Positions 41,735-49,434 of a stretch of 64,000 nt of DNA are shown here, piece by piece (the first letter of the stretch is position 1; each line of letters starts with the position of its first letter). The translations under genes were made by a program, and so were the position numbers. Source of the stretch: Leifsonia shinshuensis. GTDB taxonomy: Bacteria; Actinomycetota; Actinomycetes; Actinomycetales; Microbacteriaceae. The stretch is taken from contig NZ_CP043641.1 in NCBI RefSeq assembly GCF_014217625.1, positions 3,162,001 through 3,226,000 on the forward strand. Reading direction: 5' to 3'. The notes beneath the pieces are model-generated. The model saw only the letters and a list, made by a program, of their open reading frames with translations, was not told the origin of the DNA and ran no database searches.

Positions 41735-43005
41735 CGGCGCGGCAGACGGGCGCGGGGCGGACCGGCGCCGCGACCGACCGCGACAACTGGGCCGGCACCT
41801 ACACCTTCACGGCCCCGCGGATCGAGCATCCCGAGACCGTCGAGGAGGTCGCCCGGCTCGTCCGCGAGAGCGAGCACGTCCACGCGCTCGGCACCCGGCA
41901 CTCGTTCACCGACCTCCCGGACACCGCCGGCACCCTCATCCAGACCGACAGGTTGCGGACCGCTCCGACCCTCGACGAGACCGCGCGCCGGGTGAACGTC
42001 GGCGCGGGCACCCGGTACGGCGTGCTCGCCGAGTGGCTGCACGCGCGCGGCTGGGCGCTGCACAACATGGGCTCGCTCCCGCACATCTCCATCGCAGGCG
42101 CGACGGCGACCGGCACGCACGGCTCCGGCGACCGGCTCGGCATCCTGAGCACCGCCGTGTCCGGGCTGGAGTTCGTCGCGAGCGACGGCTCTGTCGAACG
42201 CGTCGGCCGCGGCGACACCGACTTCGACGGCCTGGTCGTCGGGATCGGCGCGTTCGGCGTCGTCACCAGCGTCACCCTCGATGTCGAGCCCACCTACGAT
42301 GTGCGGCAGGACGTCTATACGGGGCTGACGTGGGACGCCCTCCTGGACGACCCCGGCGAGATCTTCGGCGCCGCGTACAGCGTCAGCGTGTTCGCGAAGT
42401 GGGCGGCGGAGACCACCGAGTCCGTCCTGCTCAAGTCCCGGATCGGTGTCGACGGCCCGTCGCCCGACCGCATCGCCGGCGCGCGGATCGAGGAGGCCGG
42501 CGCTGTCGTCCCGGCCTCGGCCACGCAGCGCGGCGGCGTCCCCGGGCCGTGGAGCCTGCGACTGCCGCACTTCCGCCTGGACGCCACGCCGAGCATCGGC
42601 GAGGAGCTTCAAGCCGAGTACTTCGTCCCGCGCGAGAAGGCGGCGGCCGCCCTGCGCGCCGTACGCGAGTTCGCCGACCGCATCGACCCCGTGCTCGGGA
42701 TGACCGAACTGCGCACCACCGCCGCCGACTCCCTCTGGCTCAGCGGCTCCTCGGAACGCGACACCTTCGCCATCGCGTTCACCTTCCTCCGCCGTCCCGC
42801 CGAGGTGTACGCCCTGCTGCCCGACCTGGAGGCCGCGCTGCGCCCGTTCGGCGCGCGTCCGCACTGGGGCAAGGCGCACACCTTCGACGCGGCCCGGATC
42901 GCCGAGGTCTGGCCGTTGGCCCAGCGGGCCCGGGAACTCTTCGACCGGCTCGACCCGCGGGGCGCGTTCGTCAACGACCACCTGCGCCGCCTCGGAGTCC
43001 GCTGA
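41731..43005 (+). CDS. FAD-linked alditol oxidase/aldonolactone oxidase-like enzyme
   Basis: 424 residues. The FAD domain (about 20-190) has ALGTRHSFTDL, where His57 is placed like the covalent flavin histidine of alditol oxidase (AldO), and GSLPHISIAGATATGTHGSG. The C-terminal ALO domain ends with HWGKAHTFDA and RLDPRGAFVNDHLRRLG. It likely oxidises xylitol, sorbitol or an aldonolactone with O2, giving H2O2. The GTG start overlaps the preceding stop. A family A palindrome separates it from the convergent MarR gene. Confidence 0.9.
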   Translation: MTARQTGAGRTGAATDRDNWAGTYTFTAPRIEHPETVEEVARLVRESEHVHALGTRHSFTDLPDTAGTLIQTDRLRTAPTLDETARRVNVGAGTRYGVLAEWLHARGWALHNMGSLPHISIAGATATGTHGSGDRLGILSTAVSGLEFVASDGSVERVGRGDTDFDGLVVGIGAFGVVTSVTLDVEPTYDVRQDVYTGLTWDALLDDPGEIFGAAYSVSVFAKWAAETTESVLLKSRIGVDGPSPDRIAGARIEEAGAVVPASATQRGGVPGPWSLRLPHFRLDATPSIGEELQAEYFVPREKAAAALRAVREFADRIDPVLGMTELRTTAADSLWLSGSSERDTFAIAFTFLRRPAEVYALLPDLEAALRPFGARPHWGKAHTFDAARIAEVWPLAQRARELFDRLDPRGAFVNDHLRRLGVR

Positions 43006-43020
43006 ACTCCCACGTCAGCA

Positions 43021-43083
43021 CGCCGAGGGGCGTGTAAACGCCCCGAAAACGCCGTTTTACGGGCGTTTACGCGCCCTTCGACG
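43021..43083. repeat. Family A palindromic repeat, copy 2
   Basis: Arms of 30 bases (43021-43050 and 43054-43083, 25 paired) around a three-base loop. It fills the spacer between the convergent alditol oxidase and MarR genes, and the right arm supplies the MarR stop codon at 43067-43069. Confidence 0.85.
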
Positions 43084-43528
43084 GAGGGGGCTCCACGGCT
43101 ACGAGTGCCAGCAGCATGCGGCGCAGCTCCCCGCCCTCCGCCCCGGCCAGCGGCGCCAGGAACTCCCGCTCCGCCGCCGCATACGCCGCCTCCGCCGCTG
43201 CGTTGGTCGCCTGCCCCCGCGCGGTCAGCGCGATCTGATTGCGGCGCCGGTCCGCCGGATCCGGCCGGCGCGTGACGATCCCCTTGTCCTCGAGCGCGTC
43301 GAGGACGGCGACCATCGTGGTGGGGTCCACGCCGAGGAGGCCGGCGAGCGCCTGCTGCGAGAGCGGTTCGCCCGCCGCGAGCACGCGGAGGACGCCGAAC
43401 TCCTTGCGGTCGAGCCCGTGGGGTGCGAGCGCGGTGTCGGCGAGCGCCATCAGCCGCTGGTGCGCGTGCTTGAGCAGGTACGCGAGGACCTCGCTCGGTT
43501 CGCCGGCCGCCGGCCTCTCGCTGGACAT
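43067..43528 (-). CDS. MarR-family regulator
   Basis: 153 residues. Winged HTH at about 50-110: LSQQALAGLLGVDPTTMVAV, LDALEDKGIVTRRPDPADRR and the wing RNQIALTARG. Dimerisation helices flank it. It is divergent from the isochorismatase-like gene with 73 bases between and most likely represses both, released by a phenolic or oxidising ligand. The last residues, PSKGA and the stop, lie inside a family A palindrome, just as in the TetR gene ending at 4678. Confidence 0.9.
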   Translation of the reverse strand: MSSERPAAGEPSEVLAYLLKHAHQRLMALADTALAPHGLDRKEFGVLRVLAAGEPLSQQALAGLLGVDPTTMVAVLDALEDKGIVTRRPDPADRRRNQIALTARGQATNAAAEAAYAAAEREFLAPLAGAEGGELRRMLLALVAVEPPPSKGA

Positions 43529-43546
43529 GCAGGAATCATAGCGTAG

Positions 43547-43577
43547 GCTGATCATCAGCGATACAAACGATTGTGTC
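43547..43577. promoter_or_regulatory. Candidate MarR operators
   Basis: GCTGATcATCAGC (43547-43559) is a perfect inverted repeat. GATACAAacgaTTGTGTC (43560-43577) is a second, near-perfect one. They abut each other in the divergent marR/isochorismatase spacer. Confidence 0.55.
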
Positions 43578-43601
43578 AGCGAACGTTTTGAGGAGACCCG
43601 C

Positions 43602-44168
43602 ATGAGCATCGAGCTCGAACAGACCCCCGCCCTCGTCGTCATCGACCTCCAGACCGGCATCGTCGGCTATCCCACGGCGCACCCGATCGAGCAGATCGTG
43701 GCCAACTCGGCGCAGCTCGCCGCCGCGTTCCGCGCGAAGGGCCTGCCGGTCGTCCTCGTCAACGTCGCAGGGTCCGCTCCTGGACGCACCGACCGCGGCA
43801 AGGCGACGGGGCGCGCCGGCGGTCAGACCCTCCCGGCCGCGGCGACCGTCCTCCTCCCCGAGCTCGACCGGCAGCCGAGTGACATCACCGTCACCAAGCG
43901 CACCCTCGGCGCCTTCCTGTCGACCGACCTGGACGCGAAGCTGAAGGAGGCGGGCGCGACCCAGATCGTCCTGACCGGTGTCTCCACCACCTCCGGCGTC
44001 GAGTCGACCGCCCGCTCGGCGTACGAGCTGGGCTACCACGTCGCGTTCGTCACCGACGCGATGAGCGACCTGCTCGAGGCGCACGAGGCCTCGATCGCCC
44101 ACCAGTTCCCGAAGCTCGGCGAGCTCGGCACGACGGCGGAGGTCCTGGAGCTGCTGTCGGCGCGCTGA
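43602..44168 (+). CDS. Isochorismatase-family protein lacking the catalytic cysteine
   Basis: 188 residues. Asp15 in LVVIDLQTGI and Lys99 in VTKRTLGAF match the first two members of the Asp-Lys-Cys triad of cysteine hydrolases. The third motif reads GVSTTSGVESTARSA, with Gly132 where Cys is expected in GxxTxxCVxxTA. The protein is therefore unlikely to be a standard hydrolase of this family, though such variants are frequent beside MarR genes. TTGAGGAG precedes the ATG. Probable MarR control. Confidence 0.85.
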   Translation: MSIELEQTPALVVIDLQTGIVGYPTAHPIEQIVANSAQLAAAFRAKGLPVVLVNVAGSAPGRTDRGKATGRAGGQTLPAAATVLLPELDRQPSDITVTKRTLGAFLSTDLDAKLKEAGATQIVLTGVSTTSGVESTARSAYELGYHVAFVTDAMSDLLEAHEASIAHQFPKLGELGTTAEVLELLSAR

Positions 44169-44190
44169 CCCGGGCGCGGTCGGGGGCGAG

Positions 44191-44218
44191 GCACGGGTGA
44201 TTCGGAGGCTCCCCGTGC
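44191..44218 (+). terminator. Possible terminator after the isochorismatase-like gene
   Basis: GCACGGG and CCCGTGC form a seven-base stem around a 14-base loop, 23 bases after the stop. Weak. Confidence 0.4.
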
Positions 44219-44321
44219 GTCGCGAAGGCGCACCCTCCGCTTGAACGGAGAGCGGCGCCGGGGTACTCGGTAGAACGACTCGTATGATCGTGGAGTCGAT
44301 CAACGCCGGAAGGGACGCCCG

Positions 44322-46037
44322 ATGCGCTCGAAGAGGCTCGCAACGACCGGGTCGGTGGTCGCGTCGGTTGCCGCGCTCGTCACCGTCCTCGCTGCCTGCA
44401 CCGGTCCGTCGGGCGAGGTCCGCGCGGGAGGCCCGACCCCACGCGCGACGAGCAGCTCGGACGCTGCGGGCGCCGCGCCGGCCTCCCCGGCCCCCGGCAC
44501 TCCGCAGGCGGGCGCACCTGGCGCACCGGGCTCACCGGATGAACCGGGAGCAGGGGGCCAGTCGGGCCGGTCAGCGTCCGCGCACTCCCCGTCTCCGCAC
44601 GGCCCGAACCCCGACGCGCAGACTCCCGACGCGCAGACTCCCGACGCCTCGAGCCTCCCGCAGGGCCTCCAGACGGCGATCACCCGCGACCTCGACATCA
44701 CGCCCCAGCAGTACCTGGCCGGCGCGGAGGCGGCCGCCGCGGCTCCCGCCACCATCGCACGGCTCGCGCGGTCGGGCATCGACCCCACGCAGGCCTGGCT
44801 CGACGGCGCCGTCCTCAAGGTCCACGCCACCGACTCGACCCAGCAGGAAGCCGCCCGCGCCGCAGGGGCGGAGCCCACAGCCTCCACGCCGCCGACCGCG
44901 CCGGCCCTGCGGACGACGACTCCCTACGAGGATCTCGTCAACGGAACGGGCTGGTACCTCCCGGTGAACGCCAGCTCGATCGCGATCTGCTCGACCGGTT
45001 TCAACGGGTGGAACGCCGCAGGCTCGAAGACCGTCGCCACCGCGGGTCACTGTCTGCTCGGCAACTCCCCCGTCCCCTCCGCGCCCGTCACCGCGACCCG
45101 CTACATGCAGACCCAGCCCAACCAGGCAGGGACGGCCGGATCGACCATCGGCAACCTCGAGTACAACTCGTTCCAGTTCGGCAACGGCTACGACTCCGGG
45201 CTGATCGACGTCGGCAACTCGGCGCTCGTCCCCAGGCCGCAGGTCTCCACGTGGGACGGGAACACCATCGCCGTGCGCGGCATGATCACCGCGACGCTCG
45301 GCGCCTACATCTGCAAGTCCGGCCGCACGACCGGCTGGACCTGCGGGACGGTGCAGCGCGTCAACTACGCGCAGGGGATCAGCAGCGGCCAGACGGTCAA
45401 CTCCATCCAGACGAGCATGTGCATGTACCACGGCGACAGCGGCGGACCGGCGATGATCGGCTTCTACGCCGTCGGGGTGAACTCCAGCGGGACCTGGTCG
45501 AGCACGGCGTGCACCGACAGCGGCGGCTACTCGGCGATCTACCCGATCCAGGGTGACGCGGACAGCATCGTCAGCCAGCAAGCCGGATGGGAGCCGATGG
45601 TGACCGTCGACACGCCGGCGGTCACCGGGGTGACGCCCGGCCCGACGACTGTGATGAACGGCACGCTGTCGAACGCGGCGACGGGCGACTCGGTCTCCGT
45701 GTACCTGGATGGCGCGAGCACTCCGGCGGCGACGGCGGCGGTCGACACGACCTCCGGAATGTGGAGCGTGTCGCTGCCGTCGCAGACGCCCACCGTGCAC
45801 ACGTATCAAGTCATCGCGGGATGGGGCGCCCGCAGCCGCTCGACGCCGGTCACCGGTAGCTACGTCGTCCCCGTGACGTGCGGGCCGTCCCCGGGACAGA
45901 ACGACCGCTGCGGCGGGCCGGAGCTGACGCCTGCGCCGACGTCCACGCCGGCGGCGACGTCCACGCCGGCGGCACTCTCCGGGCCGTCGACGCTGTCGCC
46001 GATGGCGGTCTCGTTGCGGTTCCTCGCGCTGGTCTGA
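44322..46037 (+). CDS. Lipid-anchored trypsin-like (S1) serine protease with long linker
   Basis: 571 residues. A signal with lipobox LAAC (Cys26) suggests lipid anchoring. A Pro/Ala/Gly-rich linker (30-112) includes PDAQTPDAQTPDAS. The protease domain (about 200-420) has His243 in VATAGHCLLG, Asp291 in GYDSGLIDV and Ser373 in YHGDSGGPA; Cys pairs 223/244 and 331/341 are placed as in streptogrisin-type enzymes. A C-terminal Ig-like domain (about 425-515) and a Thr/Pro-rich tail ending in a hydrophobic stretch follow. It probably degrades external protein, tethered to the cell. Confidence 0.88.
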   Translation: MRSKRLATTGSVVASVAALVTVLAACTGPSGEVRAGGPTPRATSSSDAAGAAPASPAPGTPQAGAPGAPGSPDEPGAGGQSGRSASAHSPSPHGPNPDAQTPDAQTPDASSLPQGLQTAITRDLDITPQQYLAGAEAAAAAPATIARLARSGIDPTQAWLDGAVLKVHATDSTQQEAARAAGAEPTASTPPTAPALRTTTPYEDLVNGTGWYLPVNASSIAICSTGFNGWNAAGSKTVATAGHCLLGNSPVPSAPVTATRYMQTQPNQAGTAGSTIGNLEYNSFQFGNGYDSGLIDVGNSALVPRPQVSTWDGNTIAVRGMITATLGAYICKSGRTTGWTCGTVQRVNYAQGISSGQTVNSIQTSMCMYHGDSGGPAMIGFYAVGVNSSGTWSSTACTDSGGYSAIYPIQGDADSIVSQQAGWEPMVTVDTPAVTGVTPGPTTVMNGTLSNAATGDSVSVYLDGASTPAATAAVDTTSGMWSVSLPSQTPTVHTYQVIAGWGARSRSTPVTGSYVVPVTCGPSPGQNDRCGGPELTPAPTSTPAATSTPAALSGPSTLSPMAVSLRFLALV

Positions 46038-46161
46038 CCGCCGTCCGGGCGGGCGGTGCTCGGGCCGATCCTGTTCCCCGCCGGCGGGATCACCCCGTTC
46101 CGGCGGCGGCTGCTACTCCGCCTCCTTTGCCGGGTGGATCACCAGGTTCCCGCTGCGGTCC

Positions 46162-46713
46162 CTACTCGGCCTCCTGCCGCGCCCGGAACGCCACCATGTT
46201 CATCCGGTTCCCGCAGCGCACGCTGCAGAACCGCTTCGACCCGTTGCGGGAGAGGTCGAGGACGAGTCCGTCGCAGTCGAAGGCGGCGCAGCTGCGCAGC
46301 CGGTCGTTCTCGTTGGAGCGGATGACGTCCACCAGCGCGAGCGCGACCTCCACCCGGATCCGCTCGGCCAGCGGCGCCTCCAGCGAGGTGGCGTGCAGGT
46401 GCCAGTCGAACCCGTCGTGCCGCATCAGGTAGGGGGAGGCGTGGGCGTCGGCGAGCATCGCGTTCACCTCCGCGACGGCGTCGTCCCGCTCCATCGTCCA
46501 GGCCCGGCGGAGGCGGTCGCGTGTCTCGTGGACCTGCTGGAGTTCGTCCTGGTCGCCGTCGATGCGGCCCGAGTACTGGTTCTCGTGCATCAGGGCGACG
46601 AGCTGGGCCGGGGTGGCGAGCTCGTCCTCCCCGCTGCGGGAGGCCGTCGGGACCGTGTTGCACAGGACCACGGCGAACTGGAGAGCGTCCTCCGCGTCAG
46701 GGGCAAAATGCAA
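46162..46713 (-). CDS. CGNR zinc-finger transcriptional regulator
   Basis: 183 residues. The N-terminal ABATE-like domain (about 1-125) is the presumed sensor. The C-terminal CGNR finger has Cys in RSCAAFDCDGLVLD, RFCSVRCGNRMNM and AFRARQ, the family's two Cys pairs and the CGNR signature itself. AAGGAG lies nine bases before the ATG. It is divergent from the EamA exporter gene, and an inverted repeat lies between, so it most likely controls that exporter. Confidence 0.92.
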   Translation of the reverse strand: MHFAPDAEDALQFAVVLCNTVPTASRSGEDELATPAQLVALMHENQYSGRIDGDQDELQQVHETRDRLRRAWTMERDDAVAEVNAMLADAHASPYLMRHDGFDWHLHATSLEAPLAERIRVEVALALVDVIRSNENDRLRSCAAFDCDGLVLDLSRNGSKRFCSVRCGNRMNMVAFRARQEAE

Positions 46714-46741
46714 GTTGACTCCTTACCACGCCGAGTACTAA

Positions 46742-46773
46742 CGTCAGGATCATAACCCACTACGGTCCTGACG
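46742..46773. promoter_or_regulatory. Candidate CGNR operator
   Basis: CGTCAGGA (46742-46749) and TCCTGACG (46766-46773) form a perfect inverted repeat with a 16-base spacer, midway between the divergent regulator and exporter genes. Confidence 0.55.
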
Positions 46774-46829
46774 CGGCTGTTCCCACTGTCGTGCTGACCC
46801 CGTCCTCGCGCACAGTCAGGAGGCCTCCG

Positions 46830-47903
46830 ATGGCACTGAACCAGACCTCCAAGGGTCTCGTCGTCGCGGTGGTCGCCGCCGCGTCGTTCGGGCTGTCGGG
46901 CGCGTTCATCAAGCCGCTCCTGGAGAGCGGCTGGTCGCCGGCCGCCGCGGTCACCGCGCGCGTGCTGATCGGCGGCGTCGTGCTCGCCCCGTTCGCGATC
47001 GTCGCCCTCCGCGGCCGCTGGGCCGCGCTGTGGCGGGGACGCTGGCGCCTGCTCGGGATGGCCCTGGTCGGCGTCGCCGGAACGCAGGTCCTCTACTTCG
47101 CCGCCATCGAGCGCATCCCGGTCAGCACCGCCATCCTGATCGAGTACCTCGCGCCGGTCGTGCTGGTGCTGTTCGTCTGGGCGCGCACGCGCCGCGCCCC
47201 GAAGGCCGTGGTGCTCGCCGGCTCGGCCGTGGCGATCGCCGGCCTGCTGCTGGTGGTCTCGCCGGGCGGCGGGAAGCCGCTCGACCTCGTCGGCGTCGCC
47301 CTCGCGGTCACGGCGATGCTCGGCTGCGCCGGCTACTACATCATCGCCGCGCGCCCCTCCGACGGCCTCCCGGCGGTGGCGCTCGCCGCGGGCGGTCTGC
47401 TGGCCGGCGGCGTGGCCTTGCTGGTGGTGAGCGCGACCGGCCTGCTCCCGTTCGTGGTGAGCACCCGTGACGTGCAGCTCTTCGGCCACGCCGAGCCGTG
47501 GTGGGTCCCGCTCGCCGTCGTGGGCATCCTCGCGACCGCGCTCGCCTATGCGTCCGGCATCACCGCAGCGAACATGCTCGGCTCGCGCCTGGGATCGTTC
47601 GCCGGACTGCTGGAGGTCGTGGCCGCGACCTTCTACGCGTGGCTGCTGCTGGGGGAGTCGCTGAACGCGTTGCAGCTGGTGGGCGGCGCGCTCATCCTCG
47701 GCGGCATCGCGCTCGTGCGGGTGGACGCGTCGGGGGATGGGGGTGCGGAGGCGGAGGTGCCGGGAGCGGTGGACGTGCCGGCGGGGATATCGGCGGGGAG
47801 ACCGGTGGAGGTGCCTGCTGGAGCCCAGGACGCGCCGGTGCACGATGCCGCTCCAGTGGCCGCAGCCGAAACGGCGATAGCGCCGGACGTTCCGCTGGGC
47901 TGA
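46830..47903 (+). CDS. EamA/DMT-family transporter with low-complexity C-terminal tail
   Basis: 357 residues. Ten helices in two five-helix EamA repeats: GLVVAVVAAASFGLSGAFIK starts the first, and GSRLGSFAGLLEVVAATFYAWLLLGE lies in the second. CAGGAGG precedes the ATG at 46830. About 55 residues after the last helix (from VDASGDGGAEAEVPG) are Ala/Pro/Val-rich and atypical for the family; the gene immediately downstream has a similar acquired tail. It probably exports a metabolite or amino acid, under control of the divergent CGNR protein. Confidence 0.88.
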   Translation: MALNQTSKGLVVAVVAAASFGLSGAFIKPLLESGWSPAAAVTARVLIGGVVLAPFAIVALRGRWAALWRGRWRLLGMALVGVAGTQVLYFAAIERIPVSTAILIEYLAPVVLVLFVWARTRRAPKAVVLAGSAVAIAGLLLVVSPGGGKPLDLVGVALAVTAMLGCAGYYIIAARPSDGLPAVALAAGGLLAGGVALLVVSATGLLPFVVSTRDVQLFGHAEPWWVPLAVVGILATALAYASGITAANMLGSRLGSFAGLLEVVAATFYAWLLLGESLNALQLVGGALILGGIALVRVDASGDGGAEAEVPGAVDVPAGISAGRPVEVPAGAQDAPVHDAAPVAAAETAIAPDVPLG

Positions 47904-47981
47904 CGACGCCCGCTCTCACCCTCCCCACCCGCGCCGTCACCCTCCCCACCACACGTTCCCCGCTAAGCTGATCGCGCCCCG

Positions 47982-47995
47982 TTGCCACGAGGCAA
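47982..47995. promoter_or_regulatory. LacI-type operator before the second lacI gene
   Basis: TTGCC-ACGA-GGCAA, a perfect five-base inverted repeat, 37 bases before the lacI start. It matches the form of the two sites before the GH2 gene (TTTGC-ATCGAG-GCAAA), which suggests self-control. Confidence 0.6.
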
Positions 47996-48031
47996 TCACA
48001 CGATTCACACCGGACGACGAAGCGGGGGACC

Positions 48032-49300
48032 ATGGCGGCGACACGTCGTGAGGTGGCAGAGGCCGCGGGCGTCTCGGTCCGGACCGTCTCCAACGTCGTC
48101 AACGGCTTCGACCATGTCGCGCCCGCGACCCGTGAGCGCGTGCTCCGCGTCATCCATGAGCTCGAGTACCAGCCGAGCGAGCTCGCGCGCAGCCTCAAGG
48201 TGGGGCGGTCCGGCCTCATCGGGCTGATGCTCCCGGAGCTCGACACCGCCTACTTCGCGGAGCTCACCCGCGCTTTCGTCGAGGGCGGCGCCGAGCGCGG
48301 CCTGACCGTCGTCGTCGACCAGACCGACGGCGACCGCGAGCGCGAGCTCGCCCTGCTGCGCCGGACGGCCGGGGGCTCGCTCTTCGACGCGCTCGCGCTG
48401 AGTCCGCTCGCCCTGCGCGCCGAGGATCTCGAGGCGCTCGCTGCGGGGCCGCTGGTCTTCCTCGGTGAGGATGAGTTCCCGGGCTACGACAAGGTGATGA
48501 TCGACAACTTCCAGGCCGCTCGGGAGGCGGTCGAGCACCTGCTCGCGCAGGGCCGCCGACGCATCGCCGCGATCGGCGCCGAGCGCAGCCACCGCGCCGC
48601 CAGCTCGCAGCGCCTCGCGGGCTACCGCGCGGCGATCGGCGCCCACGCCGACCTCGGCCTCCCCGAGATCGTCGAGTATGTGGAGGGCTTCCGCCGGCCG
48701 GAGGGCGCCGCGGCGATGCGCCGTCTGCTCGACAGTGGGGAGCGCTTCGACGCGATCTTCTGCTTCTCCGACGCGCTCGCGCTCGGCGCGCTGCGGACCC
48801 TGCACGAGGCAGGTGTATCCGTCCCCGACGAGGTGGCGGTGGTCGGCTGGGACGACATCGAGGACGGCCGCTTCTCGATCCCGTCGCTCACGACGGTGAG
48901 CCCGGACAAGCAGTGGCTGGCGGAGACGGCGCTCGACCGGATCGTCCGCCGACTCGCCGGCGAGAAGCTGGAGCCCGAGGTGCTCGTGGCGCCGCACCGG
49001 CTCGTGGTGAGGGAGAGCGCCCCGGGTGCGCCGGCCGCGCCGACTGCGTCGGGTGCGCCGGCCGCGCCGACTGCGTCGGGTGCACCAGCGACGCCGACTG
49101 CGTCGGGTGCACCGGCCACACCTGCGACGCCAACTGCGTCGGGTGCACCGGCCACACCTGCGACGCCGACTGCGTCGAGTGCACCGGCCACACCTGCGAC
49201 GCCGACTGCGTCGAGTGCACCGGCCGCGCCGACCGCGCCGACCACGCCACCCACGCCACCCGCAGCATCCCCGAACCCCGCCTCACCCACCCCTCACTGA
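48032..49300 (+). CDS. LacI-family regulator with repetitive Ala/Pro/Thr tail
   Basis: 422 residues. HTH REVAEAAGVSVRTVSNVVNG (about 6-25), hinge PSELARSLKVGRSG, and a sensor domain ending in GWDDIEDGRFSIPSLTTVSP and the C-terminal APHRLVVRESAPG (about 330). Residues 333-422 are an unusual tail of repeated SGAPATPTA units; normal LacI proteins end at about 335-340. The divergent-type operators before this gene and before the adjacent GH2 gene match each other, so it most likely represses both itself and the GH2/importer operon. Confidence 0.9.
   Translation: MAATRREVAEAAGVSVRTVSNVVNGFDHVAPATRERVLRVIHELEYQPSELARSLKVGRSGLIGLMLPELDTAYFAELTRAFVEGGAERGLTVVVDQTDGDRERELALLRRTAGGSLFDALALSPLALRAEDLEALAAGPLVFLGEDEFPGYDKVMIDNFQAAREAVEHLLAQGRRRIAAIGAERSHRAASSQRLAGYRAAIGAHADLGLPEIVEYVEGFRRPEGAAAMRRLLDSGERFDAIFCFSDALALGALRTLHEAGVSVPDEVAVVGWDDIEDGRFSIPSLTTVSPDKQWLAETALDRIVRRLAGEKLEPEVLVAPHRLVVRESAPGAPAAPTASGAPAAPTASGAPATPTASGAPATPATPTASGAPATPATPTASSAPATPATPTASSAPAAPTAPTTPPTPPAASPNPASPTPH
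49028..49216 (+). repeat. In-frame minisatellite in the lacI tail
   Basis: Three 27-base units (from GCGCCGGCCGCGCCGACTG, 49028-49108) followed by three 36-base units (49109-49216), all multiples of three. Units 5 and 6 are nearly identical, which suggests recent slippage. Confidence 0.85.
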
Positions 49301-49340
49301 CGCATTCCACCCTGTGATTCACAACATTTTCCGAATTGTA

Positions 49341-49399
49341 TTTGCATCGAGGCAAACTGCGCGCTAGCATCCAGATCGTGACATTTGCATCGAGGGAAA
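49341..49399 (+). promoter_or_regulatory. GH2 operon promoter with two LacI-type operators
   Basis: -35 TTGCAT (49342-49347), 17-base spacer, -10 TAGCAT (49365-49370). Operator A TTTGCATCGAGGCAAA (49341-49356) covers the -35, and operator B TTTGCATCGAGGGAAA (49384-49399) lies just after the expected transcript start. Centres are 43 bases apart, about four helical turns. Confidence 0.7.
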
Positions 49400-49434
49400 T
49401 CGAACAGGGCGGCGACGCTCCCGGAGCCCAGGCA

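Noticed and set aside
49028..49216. Repeat cluster considered as a CRISPR array
   Set aside because: Units are contiguous without spacers, are multiples of three and are in frame inside a LacI gene.
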